From the NCBI GenBank assembly GCA_030748455.1, contig JASMLY010000084.1, positions 1-22,496 of the forward strand: a stretch of 22,496 nt of DNA. Direction: 5' to 3'. A program made the translations under genes and the position numbers. Under the pieces are notes generated by a model. It was not told where the DNA came from, searched no databases, and worked only from the letters and a program-made list of their open reading frames with translations. Numbering within the stretch: position 1 is the first letter of the stretch; each line of letters opens with the position of its first letter. Positions 15,948-22,496 of this stretch are shown here, piece after piece. The DNA comes from Phycisphaerales bacterium. GTDB taxonomy: Bacteria > Planctomycetota > Phycisphaerae > Phycisphaerales > SM1A02.

Positions 15948-16520
15948 ATGCCAATAGGAATACACGCTGAGAAACTCAAGGAACTACACCAGAAGGCACA
16001 AACATACGAAGCATATCTAGGTGACCAAGATCACGCTATTCCTTGGCGTGACAATGATGCGAGGACAACAATTACGCCAGAGCAACAAGCGATACTTCAT
16101 GGCTTTGTCAGGAAGATGAACGTGCTTGTTTTGTCGGGAGTTTGGTGTGGAGATTGTTCTGCGCAGGGGCCAATGCTTGCAGCGATCGCGAATGAATCGG
16201 ATTGTATTGATCTTCGATGGCTCGATCGTGATGCAAACCAAGAACTTGCAGAGCACCTTTCAATCAACGCAGGGCATCGTGTACCAACTGTGTTGTTTAT
16301 GGCAGAAGATTATGAACCAGTGAGTGTGCTTGGTGATCGAACACTCACGCGCTACCGAGCAGTTGCAGCAAGACAGTTGGGAGCTGTGTGCGATATTCCC
16401 GGCGCTACAATTCCTGAAAATGAATACAACGACACAGTACAAGAGTGGTTGAATGAGTTTGAGAGGGTGCAGTTATTACTGAGACTTAGTCCGAGGCTTT
16501 CTCAGAAGCACGGCGATTGA
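15948..16520 (+). CDS. Thioredoxin-fold protein with a WCGDC site
   Basis: The protein is 190 residues, with no signal peptide, so probably cytoplasmic. Residues 60-70 read VLVLSGVWCGDC, giving active-site cysteines C67 and C70 in a thioredoxin-type WCxxC. A cis-proline is at P113 (GHRVPTVLF). The fold is elongated at its N-terminus by about 50 helical residues (LHQKAQTYEAYLGD). Thioredoxin-like proteins with CGDC or CPDC are known in bacteria but the partner of this one cannot be told. It starts nine bases after the PadR-associated gene without a good ribosome site. Its last 35 bases (including the stop) overlap the 3' end of mutS on the other strand. Confidence 0.88.
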   Translation: MPIGIHAEKLKELHQKAQTYEAYLGDQDHAIPWRDNDARTTITPEQQAILHGFVRKMNVLVLSGVWCGDCSAQGPMLAAIANESDCIDLRWLDRDANQELAEHLSINAGHRVPTVLFMAEDYEPVSVLGDRTLTRYRAVAARQLGAVCDIPGATIPENEYNDTVQEWLNEFERVQLLLRLSPRLSQKHGD

Positions 16521-19146
16521 ATTCTCGCAGTAATTCGAACGCTTCCATAGGCGAAAGTGAATCGAGGTCGACCGATTTAAGTTCTTCCACGAGTGGATGA
16601 GGAACATACTCAGTAAACAAACCCATCTGTGGTTCTGAAGAAATATGACTTGTTGCTTCTTCACCTGCTTGTGCATTGTGAACAGTAAGCGTGTTGAGTA
16701 CTTCATTTGCTCGATCGACAACTTGTTTCGGAACGCCAGCAATTTTTGCAACATGAATGCCGTAACTTCGATCGGTGCGTCCTTCTGCAATGCGATATAA
16801 AAATACGATGTCATCTTTCCATTCTCGAACAGTGACATGCAAGTTAGTAATGTTTGTGTCTCGATCGGCGAGTGTTGTCAGCTCGTGATAATGCGTTGCG
16901 AACAAAGTTCTACAGCCAACTTTCGAAAGTGATTCTGCTATCGCCCACGCGAGCGACAAGCCATCAAGCGTGCTCGTACCTCTGCCAATTTCATCGAGAA
17001 TCACAAGGCTGTTTTTCGTTGCATTATTGAGGATATTTGCCGTTTCTACCATCTCGACCATGAATGTCGACTGGCCAGCATGGAGTTCGTCGTTTGCACC
17101 TACTCTTGTAAAAATACGATCTACCAACCCAATCGTTGCGGACTTCGCAGGTACAAAACTACCAGTGTGCGCAAGCAGCGTAATGATTGCAACTTGGCGA
17201 ATATACGTCGACTTGCCTGCCATGTTTGGACCAGTGATGAGCGCAAGTGGTGCGTGTTGCAGGTCGCAGTCGTTTGGTACAAATGTATCTTGCAACAACC
17301 TGTCTAGAACAGGATGCCGCCCATCCTCAATCTCGAGTGTAGGCTCGTCAACGATTGTTGGTCGCACATACCCATACGTTGAAGCAACTTTGGCAAAACA
17401 AGCAAGCGTGTCAAGAGTTGCAATGACGTCTGCAAATCGGATGATCTCACCAATGCAAGATTGAACTTCATCACATAAATCTTTGAAGAGTTGTTGCTCT
17501 CGTTCAAGAGCGCGGGATTCTGCAGTAAGCACTTTGTTTTCGAAGACTTTTAACTCAGGAGTGATATACCGCTCGGCGTTTTTCAGGGTCTGCTTTCGAG
17601 TAAAATTATCTGGTACACGCTGCGCTTGCGCTTTTGAAACTTCGATGTAGTAGCCAAAGACTTTGTTGTACCCAACTTTCATTGTTCCGATGTTGGTTTC
17701 TTCAACAATTTTTGCTTGGTATTGCGAGAGCCAATTCCCCGCATCACGCTGAAGCGTTCGTGCTTCATCAAGTTCAGTATCAAAGCCATCGGCAAAGAGC
17801 CCGCCATCACGCATGTGCGCAGGAGGGCTTTCAATGCACATGGAAGTGATCGTGCTTGCTAGTGGTTTGAGTGCGAGCGAAAGTTGTGCAAGTTCAGTTT
17901 GATATTTTTCAAGAGTTTTTCCTTGCAAAGAAGTCGCGAGATCTTCACAGCCAAAGAGAGAATTACCAAGTGCAACAAGGTCTCGTGGTGTTACTCTTCG
18001 AGTTGCTACACGTCCTGTGATTCGTGCGACATCTTGCACTCTTTCGAGTTCTTCACTAACAGTCATGTGTAATTCGCGGTCGTTTTTGAAAGTCGCTACT
18101 ACATCTTGGCGCTGTTCGATTGCGCTGCGGTCGGCAAGTGGTTCACACAGCCACCTTCGAAGTAAACGTTTTCCCATCGCGGTTTTGCAGTGCTGCATGA
18201 CCCATAACAGGGAGCCATCGCTGGTATTTCCCCGAATTGTTTGTTCAATTTCTAAACTACGGATTGTTGTTGCATCAAGTGCGACGAACTGATCGGTTGT
18301 TCGAAGAATAGGTGGTTGCAAGTGTGCAAGGACATCTTTGTTTGCTTGTGTTACACCTAAGTACTCGAGAATTGCTCCTCCAACTCCAACGATCGGATGA
18401 TGTTCATCAATTCCAAATCCAGCGAGTGTGGTAACTCTGAATTGTCTTTTCAGTAGTTCGGATCCTTCGTGGATATCAAAATGCCATGATGGTCGTTTTG
18501 TGAGCGAAATTGCTTGGTGTTCAACTTTCGAGATGAGTGCTTCGTCATCCTCAGGGACGATGACTTCAGCAACACCGAGTCGTTCAAGTGCATCTTCAAT
18601 TCGATCGAATGTTGTGGTGTGTAACTCAAAAAGCCCTGTTGAAATTTCACAAACAGAGATGTACACGTTGTTTTCGTGTGTTTGTAAAGCGCACAAGAGA
18701 TTTGTTTGGCTGTCTTGCAGGAGCGAATCATCAACAAGTGTTCCGGGGGTGACAATTCTTGTGACACCTCGTTCAACAACACCTTTTGCATCAGCGGGAT
18801 CTTGTAGTTGTTCGCACACTGCTACACGAAACCCTTGTTCTACCATTCGTCGCATGTACCCTTCGGCTGCGTGGTGGGGGACACCTGCCATGTCAAGCCC
18901 GTTGCCGCGCTTCGTGAGCGTGAGCCCGATCGCATTTGAAACGGTTCGGGCGTCTTCATCGAACATTTCATAAAAATCACCCATCCGAAAGAATAACACG
19001 CATTCTGGATGTGCATCCTTAAAGCGACGATACTGTTGCATCGCTGGTGTCGACCAAGGATTGTTTGGGGCCTTACTCTTCTTCTTCGAGGCCGCCGATG
19101 ATGGCGTCATAGACACTATTTTAGCGGTAAAACTCGTTACGGGCAT
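16486..19146 (-). CDS. mutS: DNA mismatch repair protein MutS
   Basis: MutS recognises base mismatches and small loops and recruits MutL. The product has 886 residues, usual for the family. The N-terminal mismatch-binding domain has the Phe-x-Glu motif in MGDFYEMF. The C-terminal ATPase carries Walker A GPNMAGKST, then the VGANDELHAGQSTFMVEM block and Walker B LVILDEIGRGTSTLDGLSLAWA, then ATHYHELTTL. Domain order and motifs are complete. The first twelve residues may not be used, since a second in-frame ATG at 19110 also gives a typical N-terminus. mutL is not next to it. The gene diverges from the ZIP transporter and overlaps the thioredoxin-like gene by 35 bases at its 3' end. Confidence 0.98.
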   Translation of the reverse strand: MPVTSFTAKIVSMTPSSAASKKKSKAPNNPWSTPAMQQYRRFKDAHPECVLFFRMGDFYEMFDEDARTVSNAIGLTLTKRGNGLDMAGVPHHAAEGYMRRMVEQGFRVAVCEQLQDPADAKGVVERGVTRIVTPGTLVDDSLLQDSQTNLLCALQTHENNVYISVCEISTGLFELHTTTFDRIEDALERLGVAEVIVPEDDEALISKVEHQAISLTKRPSWHFDIHEGSELLKRQFRVTTLAGFGIDEHHPIVGVGGAILEYLGVTQANKDVLAHLQPPILRTTDQFVALDATTIRSLEIEQTIRGNTSDGSLLWVMQHCKTAMGKRLLRRWLCEPLADRSAIEQRQDVVATFKNDRELHMTVSEELERVQDVARITGRVATRRVTPRDLVALGNSLFGCEDLATSLQGKTLEKYQTELAQLSLALKPLASTITSMCIESPPAHMRDGGLFADGFDTELDEARTLQRDAGNWLSQYQAKIVEETNIGTMKVGYNKVFGYYIEVSKAQAQRVPDNFTRKQTLKNAERYITPELKVFENKVLTAESRALEREQQLFKDLCDEVQSCIGEIIRFADVIATLDTLACFAKVASTYGYVRPTIVDEPTLEIEDGRHPVLDRLLQDTFVPNDCDLQHAPLALITGPNMAGKSTYIRQVAIITLLAHTGSFVPAKSATIGLVDRIFTRVGANDELHAGQSTFMVEMVETANILNNATKNSLVILDEIGRGTSTLDGLSLAWAIAESLSKVGCRTLFATHYHELTTLADRDTNITNLHVTVREWKDDIVFLYRIAEGRTDRSYGIHVAKIAGVPKQVVDRANEVLNTLTVHNAQAGEEATSHISSEPQMGLFTEYVPHPLVEELKSVDLDSLSPMEAFELLREFNRRASEKASD

Positions 19147-19200
19147 GTCCTACATTGACCCACTATGCGAGGTACCACACCTAGCACCACGCCTGGCACC

Positions 19201-19206
19201 TATAAT
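19201..19206 (+). promoter_or_regulatory. TATAAT close to the ZIP transporter start
   Basis: A perfect -10 hexamer ends nine bases before ATG 19216, so a transcript from it would be leaderless or nearly so. No convincing -35 box lies at the proper distance, hence the low confidence. Confidence 0.3.
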
Positions 19207-19215
19207 TCCAAAACT

Positions 19216-20052
19216 ATGCTCGTTTTACTCTGCATTGCGATTGCCGTTTCCTCCATTCTTGGTGGTGTTGTACCCATGTTGATTCGCCCCACTCACCGAA
19301 GGGTACAGTTGGGGATCAGCTTTGTAGGTGGCGTGATGGCCGGTGTTGCGATTTTAGATTTACTTCCAGAAGCCCTTGAAGATGGTGAACCACACACAGT
19401 GATGGGTTGGCTACTCGCTGGTTTTTTTGCACTGTTTCTACTTGAGCGGTTTATGCCATCTCACTGTCACGATATTGCCCAAGACAGCCACGAACCACAC
19501 TGTGAGCACGAGCACAAGCTGACTGGCATTGGTGCGTTTGTTGGGTTGACAATACATAGCCTCCTTGCGGGTGTAGCACTTGGAGCAGCTTGGTTACTTG
19601 GTGGATTTCCAATCGCGCTTGGTGTGTTTGTTGCAATTGTGTTACACAAACCATTTGATGCGCTCACACTCATTGCGCTATTGAGAGTTGCACAAGTTCG
19701 TCCTAGAAGAATCCTTCTTACGAACATAGTCTTTTCACTTACAGTTCCATTAGGAGTGGTCATTTTTATTCTCTTTGGAAGTGCTTCTTCGACAGCAATT
19801 TCAGCTGCAATTGCCTTCTCTGCAGGAATGTTCCTTTGTATTTCTTTGAGTGATCTGCTGCCTGAACTCCAATTTCACGGACATGATCGGTTTTCTCTTA
19901 CAGGCGCACTTTTGCTTGGGTTAGCCATCGCGTGGGGTATTTCACAGTCACATTCGCATGATGCACACACGCATGAGGATGCACACACGCATGAGCATGA
20001 AGAACATTTCCTTGAACACGAGGAACATTCTCACTCTATGAATATCGAGTGA
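19216..20052 (+). CDS. ZIP-family metal ion transporter with histidine-rich tail
   Basis: ZIP proteins import divalent metals such as zinc through about eight membrane helices. From ATG 19216 the protein is 278 residues and begins directly with a membrane helix. The frame extends 17 codons further to ATG 19165, which would add an unusual Thr/Ser/Pro-rich head. The central metal-path helices hold H114 in LTIHSLLAGVALG and H144 in VLHKPFDAL, matching the ZIP helices 4 and 5, although the family's usual HNxPEG and HExPHE are partly changed. A His-rich loop lies at 83-100 (HCHD, HEPHCEHEH). The C-terminus contains a second run, SHSHDAHTHEDAHTHEHEEH, suited to metal binding. Metal specificity cannot be assigned. 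Confidence 0.88.
   Translation: MLVLLCIAIAVSSILGGVVPMLIRPTHRRVQLGISFVGGVMAGVAILDLLPEALEDGEPHTVMGWLLAGFFALFLLERFMPSHCHDIAQDSHEPHCEHEHKLTGIGAFVGLTIHSLLAGVALGAAWLLGGFPIALGVFVAIVLHKPFDALTLIALLRVAQVRPRRILLTNIVFSLTVPLGVVIFILFGSASSTAISAAIAFSAGMFLCISLSDLLPELQFHGHDRFSLTGALLLGLAIAWGISQSHSHDAHTHEDAHTHEHEEHFLEHEEHSHSMNIE
19960..19995 (+). repeat. Tandem 18-bp duplication in the ZIP transporter tail
   Basis: Two identical 18-base units (GATGCACACACGCATGAG) lie side by side and encode DAHTHE twice. The exact identity, including third codon positions, suggests a recent in-frame duplication of a metal-binding unit. Confidence 0.9.
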
Positions 20053-20146
20053 ACGCACAAACCTTTTGGAATAGCCACAGTGCAAAAAGGATCCACAAGT
20101 GCCTTCGTGCAATTTCAAGTCGAATCGATTATCCTGCCACATTCTT

Positions 20147-22496
20147 ATGACACAAACTGCGCCAAACTATAAAAAAACACTCCATCTACCAAAAACCTCG
20201 TTCCCGATGCGCGGTAATTTGTCACAAAATGAACCGCAATCAGTGAAGCGATGGGGAAAAGAAAAACTGTATCAAGAGATTCAAACCGAGCGTGCGGATG
20301 CTCCGCCCTTTGTTTTTCACGATGGTCCTCCATATGCCAATGGTTCAATTCACGTTGGTCATTTGCTCAATAAAGTATTGAAAGACATCGTCGTGCGAAC
20401 ACAAAATATGTCGGGGCGAAGATGTCCATTCACACCCGGTTGGGATTGTCACGGTTTGCCAATTGAACACAAGGTGATGACTGATCTTGTCGAGTCTGGC
20501 AAAATAGAGAAATTAAAATCGCTAGATGACGATACCCGCAGAATCGCAATTCGACGTGAATGTAAAAAATACGCATCGAAATTTGTCAAATTGCAAACAA
20601 CCCAAATGAAAAGTTTGCTCACGCTTGCAGATTATGATGAGCCATACCTAACGATGACACCTTCATACGAAGCTTCGGTCCTAGAAGTCTTCGCCGATCT
20701 TGTTGACACTGGAGCTGTGTATCGTCAACTCAAACCTGTTCATTGGTCAATTGCAAATGAGACTGCCCTTGCTGAAGCCGAACTCGAATACTACGATCGA
20801 GAAGACCCATCAATTTTTGTCTTTTTTGATGCAGAGGACAAAAACTCAGTAGCGAATGCGTTCAACGTTTCACTTGATGAAACGCCATCGTTTCTTATTT
20901 GGACAACGACGCCATGGACGCTTGTTGCCAACATGGCAATCACAGTTTCTCCACGATTTGAGTATTCCCTAGTACGGCTAGGATCGCACATCACAATTGT
21001 TGCAAGTGCGTTACTAGAAAACGTAGCAACGGTAGCAGGTGTTACACCAGAAATCCTTGGCACATGCCAAGGCGAGTCGTTAGTAGGACTGGCATACCAA
21101 CATGTATTTTGTGAGCGAGTTTGCCCAATCATTGCAGGTGAGCATGTCACCTTAGAAGACGGCACTGGACTTGTGCACACAGCACCGGGGCACGGTACAG
21201 ACGATTACATTGTAGGCCTTGCGAACAAACTCGATATTTATTGTCCTGTGAAAGCAGATGGACAGTACGACGAAACAGTTCCTGAGTTTCTCTCAGGGCT
21301 ATCAGTATGGGATGCAAATGAAGTTGTTGTCAACGCGTTAAAGGAAAGTGACCATCTGTATCACATGTCAATGTTTACGCACAGTTATCCACATGATTGG
21401 CGAAGTAAAACACCTGTGATATTCAGATCAACAGAACAGTGGTTTGTCGCAGTTGATTCTACAATGGAATCGGGAAAATCGCTTCGAGAGATGGCGCTTG
21501 ATGCAACTGAACATACAATTGAATTCATTCCAGCGTGGGGACAAAACCGTATGCGAGGAATGCTTGATTCGAGACCTGATTGGTGTTTGTCTCGCCAGCG
21601 ATCATGGGGCTTACCAATACCCGCATTTGCAAAACCAGATGGATCGGTTCTGCTCAACTCAGAGATTGTGCGAGTGGTCGCAAAGGTGTTTGAAGAACAT
21701 GGCTCTGATTCTTGGTTTTCTCAATCACCGGAGGTATTACTTGCTGCGTGGGACAATCCAGATCAAATCGATCTTACGACACTTGAAAAAATGCATGACA
21801 TCTTTGATGTTTGGTTTGAATCTGGATCATCATGGCATGCGGTGATGCAAGCAAGAGGTCAGGGCTACCCAGTGGATTTGTATTTAGAAGGGAGCGATCA
21901 ACACCGAGGGTGGTTCCAGTTATCAATGTTACCAGCACTAGCTGTAACTGGCAGTGCACCTTTCAAACGTGTTCTTACGCACGGGTTCATGGTGGATAAG
22001 AACGGTCACAAAATGAGCAAGAGTGGTGGGAATGCACTTACTGTTGAAGAGTTACTCAAAGATTTAGGCGCAGATGTTTGTCGTTGGTGGGTTGGATCTT
22101 TGCCATATGACAACGATATTAAAGTCGACCACTCCTTCTTCGAGCTAGCAGGAGAGAGTTACCGGAAAGTGCGAAACACATTTAGGTTTATCCTTGGTAA
22201 CGTTGGTGAAGCAACAAATGTTGAGATTGCACCATCATCAATCGATGGCTGGGTGTTGGGAGAGTTGACGAAGCTTGAACAAACAGTTGTTTCCGATCTG
22301 TTGCGTTATGACTTTCGATCTGCCCACCAAGCGGTATACAACTTCTGTAATGACACACTTTCTGCAACCTATTGCGCAGCGGTGAAGGACCGCCTGTATT
22401 GCGATAGTCTTGATTCCGAACGGCGCAAACGTACAGCAGCCACGATGTACTTAATCAGCGACACTCTTTGTAAGTTGATTGCACCCTTTACCCCTC
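20147..22496 (+). CDS. ileS: Isoleucyl-tRNA synthetase, N-terminal part (cut by the window edge)
   Basis: This class I synthetase charges tRNA-Ile and edits valine. The frame is open from ATG 20147 to the last base. It has the HIGH-type motif HVGH in DGPPYANGSIHVGH, followed by GWDCHGLPIEHK. The CP1 editing domain contains IWTTTPWTLVANMAI. The catalytic core resumes with DVWFESGSSWH and the KMSKS loop KMSKSGG (about 22010). GWDCHGLPIE favours the ordinary bacterial type over the eukaryote-like IleS2. The anticodon-binding domain has begun. The remainder, including any zinc-binding C-terminus, lies outside. No clear ribosome site precedes the ATG. Confidence 0.97.
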   Translation, partial: MTQTAPNYKKTLHLPKTSFPMRGNLSQNEPQSVKRWGKEKLYQEIQTERADAPPFVFHDGPPYANGSIHVGHLLNKVLKDIVVRTQNMSGRRCPFTPGWDCHGLPIEHKVMTDLVESGKIEKLKSLDDDTRRIAIRRECKKYASKFVKLQTTQMKSLLTLADYDEPYLTMTPSYEASVLEVFADLVDTGAVYRQLKPVHWSIANETALAEAELEYYDREDPSIFVFFDAEDKNSVANAFNVSLDETPSFLIWTTTPWTLVANMAITVSPRFEYSLVRLGSHITIVASALLENVATVAGVTPEILGTCQGESLVGLAYQHVFCERVCPIIAGEHVTLEDGTGLVHTAPGHGTDDYIVGLANKLDIYCPVKADGQYDETVPEFLSGLSVWDANEVVVNALKESDHLYHMSMFTHSYPHDWRSKTPVIFRSTEQWFVAVDSTMESGKSLREMALDATEHTIEFIPAWGQNRMRGMLDSRPDWCLSRQRSWGLPIPAFAKPDGSVLLNSEIVRVVAKVFEEHGSDSWFSQSPEVLLAAWDNPDQIDLTTLEKMHDIFDVWFESGSSWHAVMQARGQGYPVDLYLEGSDQHRGWFQLSMLPALAVTGSAPFKRVLTHGFMVDKNGHKMSKSGGNALTVEELLKDLGADVCRWWVGSLPYDNDIKVDHSFFELAGESYRKVRNTFRFILGNVGEATNVEIAPSSIDGWVLGELTKLEQTVVSDLLRYDFRSAHQAVYNFCNDTLSATYCAAVKDRLYCDSLDSERRKRTAATMYLISDTLCKLIAPFTP

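Overview
The window looks like ordinary chromosome from a bacterium of the phylum Planctomycetota, most likely a Phycisphaerae-like lineage with a moderate-to-low GC genome. This is inferred from the remembered flavour of several protein families (the small protein at 2658, PadR next to a HAAS-like membrane protein, an exported protein ahead of rpmA-obgE, a stand-alone FliF-like protein). It was not computed. There are no tRNA or rRNA genes, insertion sequences, phage genes or CRISPR arrays. The DNA is densely coding and no gene-free stretch exceeds 300 bases.

Layout: (1) <2-745, the 3' part of tyrS, meeting head-on and without a spacer base the cdaR-cdaA (YbbR / diadenylate cyclase) pair on the minus strand (746-2622), a c-di-AMP module. 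(2) 2658-4899, a tightly overlapping plus-strand trio: a conserved hypothetical, a lipoprotein and a membrane-anchored secreted protein. It is followed at 5073-6179 by a short, apparently solitary FliF/YscJ-type ring protein. (3) Minus strand 6219-11607: a DegT-type aminotransferase homologue whose catalytic lysine is replaced, a secreted alpha-helical repeat protein, dnaA with an elaborate 180-bp upstream region, and a GNAT acetyltransferase. (4) Plus strand 11685-16520: an exported protein, rpmA-obgE with its own promoter, a 5' hairpin and a strong terminator, then a PadR regulator with a perfect 11-bp inverted-repeat operator and an overlapping membrane protein, and a thioredoxin-like protein whose 3' end overlaps mutS. 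(5) mutS on the minus strand (16486-19146), divergent from a ZIP metal transporter with a histidine-rich tail. (6) ileS from 20147, running off the right edge.

Most genes are housekeeping: translation (tyrS, rpmA, ileS), ribosome assembly (obgE), replication initiation (dnaA), mismatch repair (mutS) and nucleotide signalling (cdaA). The parts that deserve a second look are the FliF-like protein without visible flagellar neighbours and with a tail resembling part of FliG, the DegT homologue lacking its PLP lysine, the DLG variant of the cyclase DGA motif, and the regulatory architecture upstream of dnaA, rpmA and padR. I do not see a clear new multi-gene defence or mobile system. The nearest candidate for an undescribed system is the 2658-6179 envelope cluster.
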